Below, in pieces: positions 10,883-20,759 of a DNA stretch of 47,085 bases. The notes under the pieces were generated by a model. The model had not been told where the DNA came from, did not search any database, and saw only the letters and a list, made by a program, of their open reading frames with translations. The stretch lies in NCBI GenBank assembly GCA_003427395.1, contig BFEA01000065.1:3184244-3231328 (forward strand), read 5' to 3'. This stretch comes from Chara braunii. Taxonomy: Eukaryota > Streptophyta > Charophyceae > Charales > Characeae. The translations under genes were made by a program, and so were the position numbers. Every line of letters begins with the position of its first letter. Within the stretch, counting starts at the first letter, position 1.

Positions 10883-11132
10883 CTTTTTTTTATGTTAATA
10901 CTCAGAACGCCCCCTGTAGTGCTAGTGGTGCTGGTAAAAGCAGGCACCACTACCATCTTCACCCGAATAGAACGCCCAGTAGTTATTGCCGTATCTAAAC
11001 TGAAAGTTGTACCAAATACAGCTATAATGACCGGGCGTTCTATTCGGGTGAAGACAGTAGCACCTGGGGAGAGGCTCCATCTATTGGTGGGGAGCATCGC
11101 CTGCTGGAAAGCGGGTCCAGCGTCCCATATAC
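10883..11132 (-). mobile_element. SINE-like hairpin element, copy interrupted by a MITE
   Basis: Read on the minus strand, the order is: the GGGACGCTGG module (11,074-11,130), a stem made of 10,919-10,930 with GCACCACTA at 10,945-10,952 plus the following bases, and then an A tail (T-run 10,883-10,891). Stem S1 (GTGCTAGTGGTG) is split by a TA-target MITE at 10,953-11,057. Removing the MITE restores CACCACTAGCACC, the sequence seen uninterrupted at 27,390-27,399. Confidence 0.6.
10953..11057. mobile_element. 105-bp mariner/Stowaway-type MITE
   Basis: This is nearly all inverted repeat. TCTTCACCCGAATAGAACGC begins close to the left end and its reverse complement ends at the right end; similarity continues through ~45-bp arms. 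TA is duplicated outside (10,951-10,952 and 11,058-11,059). Uninterrupted related copies at 25.96 and 27.39 kb confirm the empty site. A TA duplication with long inverted repeats indicates Tc1/mariner-mobilised MITEs. No coding capacity. Confidence 0.8.
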
Positions 11133-12440
11133 AGAATGCATCAGAAATGTATCAGGAAGGATAGTAGGGACAGGGGGTGCGCTGGGAGTATTAATGTGGG
11201 GATGGCCAGGGTAGGTGGCCTATCCTGTCAGGACAACCATTGGCTGCCGCTACCAGCAACCACCGCAGGTCTGGTCCTTGGCCTTCTTCACTCCAAAAGG
11301 GGGCCTTCATATCTGACTGGCTGCTCAAACATGAATGCCCTTTTTGGTTCTTGATTTTTGTATTTGGCCGGCTGGCAGAGGCTGCAATCGGGTGCCCATG
11401 GCCGCACCCCGCCCAGCCCAACCGTGCCCAATGGGCTCGGAGCAGGTGCGGTTTTAAAATCCTAGCTGCAACTGGGTGCGACCGGGTGGAAGAATGGCCC
11501 AGGTATGGGCCATGGTTGGGTAGGGTTTCTACCCCGGTCACCCGAAGGAGGACCCTATTGAAACAAGATAAAATGAATATACGTATAGCTTCCTAATTTA
11601 GGCCATTATACCCCATCTTTTTTTCACAGACCATTGTTCCTGCTTTGCTGGCCTCTGCAGGCATCAATAAAAGAAAACTCGACACTGGCAGCACATCAGG
11701 CGGCGCGACTTCCCCTAAAACAATGCCTCATGAATATAATTACATGGGACTGCACTCATGGACTACATACGTTCATGTCTAGGGTATCTTGTCTTTGTGG
11801 GATGATGGTGCAAAGTTTCCGACTTTGGAAAGAAGACAACGACGCATCGATTTCGAGTCCGGTTGACCTCAGTTTCGGTTTCCATCCGAATTTTTGCTTC
11901 AGAAGCAGGGAGAGAGAGGGAGAGAGTAGTTGGGGTCGTTTGCTTCCATGGGTGAGTCCCGTGTGGATGCTGGCTGGGTTGGGTACGGTTGTGATAGTTT
12001 TTGGGGTTCCCGGGTGGGTCAGGTCGGAAAAGAACAGTTTTGGGCTGAGTGAAGTTGGATAATTTTTCAAAAAGTGGGTCTGGGTTGGGTGTGGTTGGAA
12101 AATAATTAAAAAATATTTTGAAGTGTAGGTCCAGGTCAGGTCTGGGCAGCAAGAAAGACACAGTTTGCAAGCTCTGTCGGCTGGCGGTGGAAGCACCATG
12201 GGTACGAGGAGTAGGCTTCCGAAGGGGCCTCCTCTTTGTATATGACTGGCTGCCAATTGTAAAAAATGGAAGGGCCTTTGTATTTGAAGGCTGCCGTGCC
12301 GACCAAGCCAGGAGTAGGAGCGCCTTGGGGCAATAAATAAGAAATCAGGTGTCATTGCAGGACTGGTTGTACTATAGAGGATAGGCATTTTTAAGTCTGA
12401 GGGACTGCTGGTGGTTTGTATGAAGCTGCACTGGAATTAG
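11133..12440. other. unclassified sequence, GGTTGGG-rich in part
   Basis: Long overlapping open frames exist on both strands (for example 11,240-11,596 plus and 11,756-12,388 minus) but show no domain and have repetitive composition. 11,940-12,150 is rich in GGGTTGGG/GGTCAGGTC motifs. A faint repeat (GGGCCTTC...GACTGGCTGC) links ~11,300 and ~12,220. I see no confident gene. Confidence 0.35.
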
Positions 12441-12996
12441 ACTGTTATATTCAGGATCCGTGGCTGTTCCATGCCAGAACGACGCTGGCCGGAGCCAGGG
12501 TGATGCCCTGTAACTTGCCGAAGGTGAGGGCATGAGGCCTTGTAGAGAGATCTGGGGATGCTATGGCGGGGCATCCTAAGAGACAGCTGGGGGTTGCTGA
12601 CATAGGATGACACTGGTCGGAGCTGGAGTGAGTCGCGTTGCTCTGTAACCTAGCAGATAGGGGGCGTGAGGCCTGGATGAGTTTGTCAGAGAATTAAGTC
12701 AGTTTTGGTGAGCTTTGTTATGATCTGTTTGAAATCCCTTAGATACTTGAGTGTTCAGAGAATGGTGGTGGATTTCAGGAGGTGTTTAGTGATCGTAAAA
12801 AATGGTTCATAGTTTTCTCATCATCTGTCCCGATTTTCAGTAGCTTGTTCATTATCTTGGAGGATCCTCTCAAGCTGAAACCGGGTAATGGCCCCGGTAC
12901 CTCAATTTGTTCATAAATTGTTTTTACATGTCTTCATATGGGACGCTGGGCCCGATTCCCAGCACGTGCTGCTCCCCACGAATAGATTGGAGCATG
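12441..12996 (+). mobile_element. second copy of the retroposon, sense orientation
   Basis: This is the reverse-complement match to 6,187-7,076. It has two ~80-bp modules (~12,471-12,553 and ~12,606-12,680), the hairpin ACCGGG-TAATGGC-CCCGGT (12,880-12,898), an A/T-rich spacer and the T-arm-like module (12,935-12,994). It stops where the LTR at 12,997 starts, so its A tail is missing. The left boundary is approximate. Confidence 0.65.
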
Positions 12997-13021
12997 TGTT
13001 ACATGCTGCGCCTGCAAACGA

Positions 13022-13170
13022 GGGCCATTTTCAGGCCCTGGGCCGTTTCAGCCTGAAAGCCTGAAAACAAAGGCCTACAGGCCCTGTGTCGTTTCAGCCT
13101 AAAACAAGGCCCTCCAGGCCTTGAGTCTTTTCAGCCTGAAACGGAGGGCCATCTTCAGGCCCTCATAAGA
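13022..13170 (+). repeat. tandem CAGGCC/TTTCAGCCTGAAA motifs in the LTR
   Basis: About three and a half diverged units of roughly 36-48 bp, each with a (C)AGGCC(C) core and TTTCAGCCTGAAA-type palindromic end. Two comparable units occur in the other LTR copy (28,575-28,655). They could be enhancer-like repeats of the LTR U3 region; that role is inference. Confidence 0.5.
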
Positions 13171-13569
13171 TCGACCTGCCCTGAAACTTAGGCACCAGAC
13201 CAGATTTTTGCACAGACCATTTTGGGCCTGTTTTCAAGACAACCTTTGTTTGAACTTCAACGCCAGGGTCTGGCACGTTTTGGCATTGGGAAGAGCAGCC
13301 TCCTGGACGGGCCAGCACTATAGAAGACTGGCCCGCCCTGCAGGCTGCAGGTAGTTCATAGGGACTTCCCATGCACTTCACGTGCAGTTCAGGAGGCAGG
13401 AGGTAGTCTTCAGGATTCGGCAGCAGCACTCCGGAGGAGCGCTGCAGTAGTAGTAGTAGCGTTAGCAGAGTAGTCTTCAGCGTTGGGCACTATTAGGAGC
13501 TAGAGTAGCACTGGAGAGAGATAGAGATTGGGCGGAGGCCAGGGAGACTTACCTGCAGCACCATAGCTC

Positions 13570-13719
13570 NNNNNNNNNNNNNNNNNNNNNNNNNNNNNNN
13601 NNNNNNNNNNNNNNNNNNNNNNNNNNNNNNNNNNNNNNNNNNNNNNNNNNNNNNNNNNNNNNNNNNNNNNNNNNNNNNNNNNNNNNNNNNNNNNNNNNNN
13701 NNNNNNNNNNNNNNNNNNN
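13570..13719. other. assembly gap of 150 N
   Basis: 150 undetermined bases inside the family-2 LTR. A 42-bp AG repeat abuts the right edge, which probably caused the gap. Confidence 0.95.

Positions 13720-13761
<42 letters not shown>
13720..13761. repeat. (AG)n microsatellite
   Basis: About 21 AG units directly after the N gap. True length is unknown because the gap may contain more. Confidence 0.9.
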
Positions 13762-13765
<4 letters not shown>

Positions 13766-14260
13766 TTCCTCCTCTTCTCAGTCCACCATCTCCCCCTCAC
13801 CCTCTTGCTACCTGACTTCACTGCATCAGCAGGCTACGAGAGAGAGGGATTGGTGACATTTGGATCCAGACTCGACATTGGGCTTCAGACATTTGACGAG
13901 GGATTATCTGGGACTTGTACCGAAGACTTGGTGTTGACGACATTCCCATCTTCCCCCTCTTCTTCGTCTGATCCCCTCCTCTTCGTCTGTGTATGGTCTG
14001 GACCTGGCGCATTCTTCCTGTGTGTAGCGCCAGGCCCCTTCACACCTTGTGATGAGGATGATGTATGTTTGGTCTGCATTGCGACATTGATTGGACTAGT
14101 CATTGGTATTCTAGCATTCCACTGCGCTACAAGGTGCCCTTTTCTATGTATCAGGATGGACATTGCTTGTTGAGATTCCACTAACGCCGCATTGTCCATT
14201 CAGTCTTTTTTATCACATTGCGGATCCTTGGTGTACATTGCCCAACTGGGCATGTAAAAG

Positions 14261-14281
14261 TTGGTATCAGTTGGTATCGGA
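14261..14281 (+). promoter_or_regulatory. duplicated primer-binding site, initiator tRNA-Met type
   Basis: TTGGTATCAG followed by TTGGTATCGGAAC lies right after the LTR. TGGTATC(A/G)G(A)GC is the complement of the 3' end of initiator tRNA-Met used to prime most plant LTR retrotransposons. The short tandem duplication of the site is unusual. Confidence 0.65.
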
Positions 14282-14444
14282 ACACCCCACGTGAATCAAG
14301 ACAACCTGATCTGACACGTGTGCGGGGACTAATTAGTTTAGCCTTGATTGATTGATTGATTGATTAGAGCACACTAATTAGCCCCCAAAATTGCGATTTT
14401 GACCTAACTGCCGAAAATCGAAAATTTTTTCTTTTCTTGGATTT
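14282..14444 (+). other. stub leader of LTR family 2
   Basis: Only ~160 bp of internal sequence separates the primer site from the next LTR. It contains (TTGA)n, about five units near 14,345. The other copy has a far longer (TGAT)n at the same relative place (29,759-29,917). No coding sequence. Confidence 0.5.
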
Positions 14445-15432
14445 TGCAAGGAAAATGAACAGAAGCGAGATGACAATATTCAGATTGCACAATCACATTG
14501 AACGCCAAATCTTATCACACTGTTCAGAAAGCAGCATTGCACTAATATAACACCAATGGAGAATCGTAGCACTGAAAGTCAATGTCAATGAGAGCTTGCT
14601 CTCGCCACCACCAACATATGTATCCAGTCTCTATCTCCCTACTTGGCGCTCGGCGCCCAGCCTACTCCCTACACAGCTACTACTAGCCTACTAATTGACA
14701 ATGCAACTGTTGACGGCAGCAGCCTCCGAAGTACTTGAAGATGTCGCCCATGCAGACCATCGCCAATACCAGGTATGTGCCCTCACAGCATCATCATCAT
14801 CATCCTTCTCTCTCTCTCTCCCACGTCTTCCTTTTGTACACCCGAAGACCACCCCTGCGCCTCACTGTACATCCAAGCCCGCCAACTATGGAGGATGGGC
14901 TATGGCGCTGCCCTCAGCAGCGCCCTGCTCTCTGCGCGACCGCACGTGCTTGCAGCTCACCGCTCAGCGCTAGCAGCAGCCCACGAGCTTCAGCTCCAGC
15001 AGCGCTGCCGCCAGCATGCGAGTGCCCCAATGAGGCTCCAGGCAGCAAGCTCTTTCCTATATGGAAAGAGTCTGCCTGCCTTCGCAGCCTGGCTGGCCTG
15101 GACCTGGGCCCAGAAGCTTCGGTAGGCCCCAAGATGCTGCGCCTCTGGTGCAGCTACTGGGCCTCATTCCGTTGGGCCCCTCAACTGTCTGTGTATGAGG
15201 CTGCAAATCTCGCCTAGGGCCTGCATTTTCGGAAAAACCTAGAAGGTCGTGGAATTTCCTTGCTGCTCGGCCTGTGCTTCCCCAACCAACTCGCGCGACG
15301 AAACTGCCTGGACCCCAAATACGAATTTGACAGCTTAGGGCCTCTGGCGATTTGTTAGGCCCACCTTCACTTACGGCGGGCACATTTGTTGCAGGGGGCC
15401 CCTTAGGCCTGCCGAGGACCCATATCCTCGCA
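14445..15432 (-). repeat. left LTR of chromovirus copy 2
   Basis: 988 bp, bounded in plus orientation by TGCAAGG and CCTCGCA (7-bp near-perfect inverted ends). It resembles the LTR of the larger chromovirus (46,382 onward) along its whole length, including GGCGCTCGGCGCCCAGCC (~14,645), CAGGTATGT (~14,770) and the inverted repeat around CCTATATGG (15,048-15,070). Confidence 0.75.
15048..15070. promoter_or_regulatory. conserved LTR inverted repeat with A/T core
   Basis: AGCTCTTTCC-TATAT-GGAAAGAG(T) is an inverted repeat with an A/T-rich centre. The same block is perfect in the other LTRs (39,096-39,120 and 46,995-47,019, core TTTAT). Conservation of both arms while the core changes suggests a TATA-like promoter element or structured RNA near the transcription start; the function is inferred. 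Confidence 0.35.
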
Positions 15433-15449
15433 TTCCCTCCTCCTTTTCT
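15433..15449 (-). promoter_or_regulatory. polypurine tract of chromovirus copy 2
   Basis: TTCCCTCCTCCTTTTCT in plus orientation, a purine run on the minus strand, directly adjoins the LTR. This is where plus-strand DNA synthesis is primed in LTR retroelements. The larger copy has the matching tract at 39,478-39,490. Confidence 0.65.
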
Positions 15450-15506
15450 TCCATAGTCCTCTGAGAAGTCTTCTATTCTGCAGGCATCTTCCCTTTGAGA
15501 TCTCTT

Positions 15507-15993
15507 TCATAGCCTGCAATGACTTGAGGTGCAGTTCTCATGAGTTCTTCTCTGGTGAACCACCGATCTTCGTTGGGATCCAGATGATGTCTGAATCTGA
15601 CCCGGTATTGCATTTTTGTCTCTAGGAGGGCGGCCTCTGCCCGGTGGTCGAGGAACAGGCATCAGACGATGCTCCATGATTTGGTCGATGTCCACTTCGC
15701 CATCCATGGTTGGGGGCAGCATTGATCTCCTGGAGGGAAACTGGTCTGTGGCAGCGAAAGGTGCCAACTTGGATGCATGGAAAACAGGGTAAGTACGCAA
15801 GTGTGCAGGAATGTGAATCACGTATGAAGGCCCATCCGGTTGATCCCCTACAATGTCTAAGATCTCCCAGGGCCCAAAGTACTTTGGCAAACCAAAGTCC
15901 CATACTCAGTTATCCCTTAACAGACTGATGACATAGTCAGTTTTGGCAGTTTCAGGCATAGCGATAAGTCTTGCATACTTAGAAAAGCGGTCC
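15507..15993 (-). pseudogene. chromovirus copy 2 pol remnant (integrase fragments, chromodomain region)
   Basis: Reading leftwards, a short integrase-core piece (AMPETAKTDYVISLL, ~15,965) jumps after DFGLP directly to KYFGPWEILDIV, the GPY/F module. It continues through DQFPSRRSMLPPTMDGEVDI to the start of the chromodomain-like tail, where frameshifts follow. Compared with the larger copy, about 170 integrase residues are deleted at the DFGLP/KYFGPW junction. A stop also interrupts the first piece. Nothing here can be functional. Confidence 0.7.
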
Positions 15994-16894
15994 CCTGCAT
16001 CACGGCGGGCTGTGGACCCTGTGACACAGGTTGCTGTGCTAGCTGTTGGGGCTGTGTGCCCTGCGGCTGCACAGGCTGCGAGACAGCAGGCTGCGTGGTG
16101 ACAGCAACCTGCAACGGAGATTGGGTGTACACTGTCTGTACAGGAACCTGCAAACTAGTTCCTGCTGATACCCCTCCTGATAGCGGCATGCCCAGGGAAA
16201 CGATCGCAACCGATGATGGAGCTACATATGGGGATACCCCAGTCACCGGTGGGACATAAGGAGGAGGATGTACAACGGGTCAGGCACCAGGCCCGGACAT
16301 TGGTGACGTTGCTGGCACTCGCCCAACCAACAGGGCCAGACTTTGTTGGATGTCCTGAAGGATGGTTGTTTGCTGGTCCTGCATCTCTACTACATTCAGC
16401 AGGACAAACCGAATGATCCTCACATCATCCGTCACGTGCGTCTGGTCCATCCCCTCTAACTCACTAACGTCCGCTTGTCTACGTTGCATCCTGGCTCTTC
16501 TTCTAATCATCCTATCTTTCTCCGCTTTTATATCTCCTAACGCCTTCTGTAGTTGTGCCTCCTGCAATGCTGCTTGTTGTATGGCGATCTCATCGGGAGT
16601 TAACACTAGTGGCTGGCTCGCCATGATGCCAGTGGACTGACTCTGGGTCTGCGCGACCGTTGACCCAACAGACCCTGAACTATCGGCCTCAGTAGACTGC
16701 TGCGCTACGGTGGCCATGGCTTCTGAAGCTGCGGTTTCACTCACAAGTGCCCTGCTAGCCTTTGCTGCTCTAACCCTCCTCTGCTGCTGCTGCCTCTCCC
16801 TAAGTTGGCGGAACAGAAATCTGTCGCCCTCTGGTCCTAATGCCAATCGCAATACCCTCTGGTCGTCCTCTCCAGTGTCCTCCTCGTCGCTCAT
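15994..16894 (-). pseudogene. chromovirus copy 2 gag, 5' part
   Basis: Starts MSDEEDTGEDDQRVLRLALG at 16,894 and runs 204 codons to a stop at 16,280. The frame resumes as a Pro/Gln/Val-rich segment to about 16,010 before joining the integrase fragment. The Arg/Gln-rich coiled-coil stretch and ELEGMDQTHVTDDVRIIRFV match RLEGLDEAALDPVVRVLRNA in the gag of the larger copy. The capsid-like and zinc-knuckle parts are deleted. Confidence 0.65.
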
Positions 16895-18122
16895 AAGCTA
16901 CAGCCCTGTACACAATCTGCACTAATACACTCTAGGTGCCTAATGCGGCGTAGTGCACAAACCAACTGGTGGCTATTTCGGAGACTTTACACAGGTAAGT
17001 CAGATTCCTACAAATAAAACTATTTTTAGTTTGACTAGTTCGCAAACAGAAGCATCATGAACAAGAAACAGTTCTAACTAATGTTGTCTGTCAGATGTCA
17101 ATGGTTGTACACCTAACTAATCAAAACATAAAAATAGAATCATTTGTGTGGATAGGACAGCATGGAATTTTCTCAAACTTATCACCTGGAATCCACCCCT
17201 TCCTTAGTTCCTCTGAGTATCACTTGACGTCAGCATCCCTGAGCAATCTGGAGAGCGTCACGTGTCTAAAGGTGTGTGTTCGGTCCACCCCTGTGCCCCG
17301 AGTATCTGCTGAGCTGGCCAGCTCTGCACTGGATTATCTTCGCGTGCAGCGAGCCTTACAACCATTGGCTGATCCAGAGGCAATTTAACGTTCGCCCCCA
17401 AGTGACTCCAGGAATTCTTTTACGTCGCAGCCGGACGACGATCACAGCCAATGGTTCCCCTTCCGGTGCTTATTTAAAGACGCCCGGTCTCGTCTCCCTT
17501 AAGGGCTGACCTGCCCATCAGTACCCATCTAACAGCGCAGCAAGCCGAACAAAGGACAAGCAGCAAGGCATGCGTGCTCTACTCCCTGCGGGTTGGCAGG
17601 TGACCGTGACCCAGTGCTTCATCCAGGGCCCTTCAGAAAGCTCTGCCCATCTTCTCCCAGATGCTCCACGTGAACATTGTCGACTCTCAAGGTTGAGCGC
17701 ACTCGACACCTCACAATGAGAGGACTCTCAAGAAGGAACACACAACCTCACAGTAAGAAGTGTCGAAGAGGGTAGATAAGGTTAAGAGCAACGTACCTCA
17801 AATAGCTGCCCCCAACCACAGGGATAATCTCACCAGATGACCAAATGGCGATTGCGATGACCAGTCATTGCGTCGGCACAACCAGCCTTATCTCGCCGTT
17901 CCACCTCAGCATCAATCGCACATTAGATAGTTCTCATCACAGTGTCCAGACCACATTACCCCACATAGCCTTCCTGGCGATCCCCTCACCTCCTGGGTCG
18001 CCACTCACTCGCCTCCGCCCTCCTCACTACACACCACTTACAGCCAAACTCGTCAAGCAGACCGCATGTATGTACCGTACCAGGCAGAAGACAAGCGCCA
18101 GATGAGCGCAAACGTACCACAA
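16895..18122 (-). other. leader of chromovirus copy 2
   Basis: About 1.2 kb between primer site and gag, diverged but collinear with 45,103-46,366. The minus strand contains GAGGTACGTTGCTC (~17,790), a strong 5' splice-site match kept in the other copy. Short open frames here lack domains. Confidence 0.55.
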
Positions 18123-18133
18123 CTCCGATACCA
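18123..18133 (-). promoter_or_regulatory. primer-binding site, initiator tRNA-Met type (copy 2)
   Basis: Plus strand CTCCGATACCA, that is TGGTATCGGAG on the element strand, three bases from the LTR start at 18,137. One base differs from the site of the larger copy (TGGTATCAGAGC). Confidence 0.7.
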
Positions 18134-18136
18134 AAT

Positions 18137-19100
18137 TGCAAGGAAGATGAGCAATAGCGAACTTCAGCAATCAAACAGCATCATACATATGAGTCCAGAT
18201 AGTCGTGACCTCGAACCAACAGCAGAATTGCATCACGTGATTCACCAAATAAGAACACACCAAGAGTTCATAATTGACAATGCTGAAATAGTTCCATCAT
18301 CATCAACGCCCAGACTACATGTGGCAGATCCTATCTAGCCTATACGACGATGCCGAAAGATGATGTCAACAGCTTTCCTGAAGTACGAGCATATGGCGAC
18401 CAATGTCGCACGCTTCCAGCACCAGGTATGTCTCTCGCCACACTCACAACCTTGTTCCCCAACACACAGATGCGAATAGCACCCAAGGACCACCCTGGGC
18501 TTCAACCAGCTTACAACAGCGCAGCTCGGCTATGGCTGCGTGCTCCTTCCCTGCTCGCCCGTGAGAGCGTAGGCGCCAGCCAGCAAATAGCGCAGCATGC
18601 AGCCAGCACCCGAATGCCGAATACGGAGGCAGGCCCTTTGCTATATCGAGGTGGCCTGCCTGCGTCCAGTCCCAGGAAGCTTCCAGTAGGCCCCGGTAGC
18701 CTGAGGCCCAGCACAACGAGAACAGGCCTTGGGCCTGAGGTGGTTGCATGTGCCCAACTGCCTTTGGCCTGTGTTTGGCCCAGTACCCGTATCCAGCCCA
18801 GGGCCTGCTTCACATACATTCACACANGCCTGAGGTGGTTGCATGTGCCCAACTGCCTTTGGCCTGTGTTTGGCCCAGTACCCGTATCCAGCCCAGGGCC
18901 TGCTTCACATACATTCACACAGGCGGCCCAGGGCCTGGGTTCACTCAACCAACTGGCGCTGCGCAACTGCCTGAATTTCCCTGAGTTGCGTGGTGGCCAA
19001 AATAGGGCCCTGAGGGCCTCGTCGAGCCTGCGTTCACTTAGGGCGGCCGACGGGCTGCAAAATGGGGCCTTATGGGGCTCATAGAGGCAGTGACCTCGCA
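18137..19100 (-). repeat. right LTR of chromovirus copy 2
   Basis: Starts TGCAAGGAAGATGAGC and ends GACCTCGCA. Its 964-bp length is inflated by a 94-bp duplication around one N (18,733-18,921). The first ~400 bp are only weakly similar to the left LTR, while the G/C-rich second half is closer. This is far more divergence than expected for two LTRs born identical in one insertion. Confidence 0.65.
18733..18921. other. exact 94-bp duplication flanking a single N (assembly artefact)
   Basis: 18,733-18,826 and 18,828-18,921 appear identical base for base, separated by one N at 18,827. Two contig ends with an unmerged 94-bp overlap produce exactly this pattern. Open frames crossing it are unreliable. 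Confidence 0.85.
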
Positions 19101-19107
19101 AAAGGAG

Positions 19108-19690
19108 ATGTACCAAGAAAATCGAGGGCTCTGAAGTGGCCAAGGAGGAAATGTGGATCCTATTGCTGAGAATAGTGCAAACAGAGATCCGATGCAAGTG
19201 GAGGAGTATATCGACAGCAACGAGAGGCAAACCCGAAAGACTCGCACTCAGGAGACGAATCTTCACGAGAGACTGGCTGCTACAGGGGAAGATCGCGACA
19301 GTCTCAGACAATAAATTACACTGGAAGAAATGGGCCTCTCCAACTACGACAAGGAACGGAGCCCCGAGAGGGACAAATTGAGGCTCTAGCCTCAGACGGT
19401 TAGACATCTCTCCCGGTTTTCTGGTGCTTCAATTCCTATTCGACAGAACCAATAGGGTTTCTGAGAGGAAAGCTAGGTTAGGGCAAGCTGACACTCAATC
19501 CTCCCATACAGGAGTAATCAATGCTGGTCAGGGTTCCTTCGGCCAGACGGAAGGAAGCGTGGGTGTGGACTATGATGTATTCAATCTTGACTTGCCGGGG
19601 GAATAGGAACCGGACTGACGCTCCCCAGAATGGAAATGGAGCCAGGACCATAAGGACCTGTTTAAGATAAAAAAAAAAAAAAAAAAAAAA
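19108..19690 (+). mobile_element. LINE C, strongly 5'-truncated copy
   Basis: Holds the last ~90 codons of ORF2 without a stop (VAKEEMWILLLRIVQTEIRC, RDWLLQGKIATV, LHWKKWAS) to a TGA at ~19,380, then ~285 bp of 3' UTR, the family tail block and A-tail (19,670-19,690). In LINE B the same stretch has a TGA after EIRSR. Left boundary near 19,108 is approximate; possible degenerate target repeats (AAAAGGAGAT/AAAAGGAAAT) flank it. Confidence 0.75.
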
Positions 19691-20759
19691 GGAAATACTA
19701 GGCAGAGAACTAATTCGACAATCAATTATGTATGAGAGAACCATTATGAACTACCGATTGAGATCAACTAAGAACTCCGGATTACCATCCAAGAAATTTT
19801 CTAAAAAATTCTCATATCAGGAAAAAAACAAAACGAAACATAGAACCCTAAACAACAGAGATAGGTCATGCCTCAAGAGTTACTAACGGCCAATCATCCA
19901 TCACAATCACGCAAAAAAAAAGGCTGCTGCACCATGAGATTTCGTTGCTGCGTGAAGTAAGTCTCAGTCCGTGCAATCCATCACGTAGCGCTCCACTCTC
20001 GCAGTCCCTTGATCCAGCTGCCCCGCCGCTGTAGAGACCAAACTCAGCCCCTGCCTCTTCCTGTGGGAGGAACACGTTCACCTCCCCATAGCCCGTGCTT
20101 ATATAGCCCCTCGGCAAGCTGTACTGACCAGAAGAGATTTGGTAGGACACAATCACCTCCTTATCACTGCCCAGATGCGATTGCGTTGTGAGTAGCCACG
20201 TCATACCTGTTGACGCGACCTCACAGAGAGTTCAGTCCCTACCCAACGATCTGGAGGCCACTAAGTCAAGAAAAAAGAGAGACGGAGTAAAGGCAAGTAA
20301 GGGAAATCCCCCACCGTCAACCCCCCGCTCGCCCCACCCACCTTCTGCTCGGCATAAGCCATCGCACGCCCCCCTCCTACCTTGCCTCCACGAAATCTCC
20401 AACGCACGCCATCGCTGTTTTACACCCCAGTGCGCGCCCTGACAATATTCCGCCGTAAGCTTACCAAAGCGCTTCGCGGTTTCACACCATGGTGGGCAGT
20501 AGTATCGTGAACGCCAACTTGGGCAACGTGACAATCTCCTCTCATCCCCATCCTCTCATCCCCTTTGCCGCCCGTATCACTTCCCCATCACCACGATATT
20601 CGCTCTTGCCCCGCTCTGTTCACACACCGCTCCGCGCTCGCCCTTGCCGCGCCGTACTGCATCGTGCTCCCGCGATTCCAGTACCAGGCGGGGCGCAGCG
20701 CTCCCGGCTGCGCTGCGCCCCTTCTCCTCATTCAATTCGAAGTAGTTCGGAAATTTAAG
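19691..20759. other. unclassified, with one possible minus-strand coding segment
   Basis: After the LINE tail there is A/T-rich DNA, then a minus-strand frame 20,204-19,866 containing SDKEVIVSYQISSGQYSL and RGYISTGYGEVNVFLPQEEA. It looks protein-like (alternating hydrophobic residues) and has AACAG|GT just upstream, but I cannot name a family. 20,232-20,740 is C/G-rich without recognisable content. Confidence 0.25.

Larger units (their letters stand above)
12997..14259 (+). mobile_element. LTR of retrotransposon family 2, copy 1
   Basis: It begins TGTTACATGC and ends GCATGTAAAA (the expected CA lost), just before a tRNA-Met-type primer site. It aligns with 28,511-29,693 on both sides of an assembly gap. 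Shared blocks include CAGGCCCT/TTTCAGCCTGAAA arrays (13,022-13,170), a GGTCTGGCACGTTTTGGCAT segment (~13,266) and a 3' part rich in CTTCGTCTG. The internal region is lost, so this is an LTR plus stub rather than an intact element. Confidence 0.7.
14445..19100 (-). mobile_element. Ty3 chromovirus copy 2, internally deleted and probably recombinant
   Basis: In minus sense it has an LTR (19,100-18,137), primer site, ~1.2-kb leader, partial gag, two small pol fragments, a polypurine tract and a second LTR (15,432-14,445). The LTRs share ends (TGCAAGG...CCTCGCA in plus orientation) but differ strongly in their bodies. The 5 bp outside them do not match (GATTT left, AAAGG right). Protease, RT and RNase H are entirely missing. 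It could at most be a non-autonomous passenger of the copy at 30,706-47,085. Confidence 0.75.

Noticed and set aside
11240-12388. Overlapping ORFs of 116-210 aa on both strands as genes
   Set aside because: No domains, repetitive composition, and mirrored open frames on both strands indicate chance openness.
13549-13821. Minus-strand ORF with poly-Ser-Leu and unknown residues
   Set aside because: Produced by the AG repeat and the N gap.
19101-19705. AAAAGGAGAT / AAAAGGAAAT as target duplication of LINE C
   Set aside because: Matches are limited to a low-complexity A-rich start with mismatches; kept only as possible in the LINE C entry.
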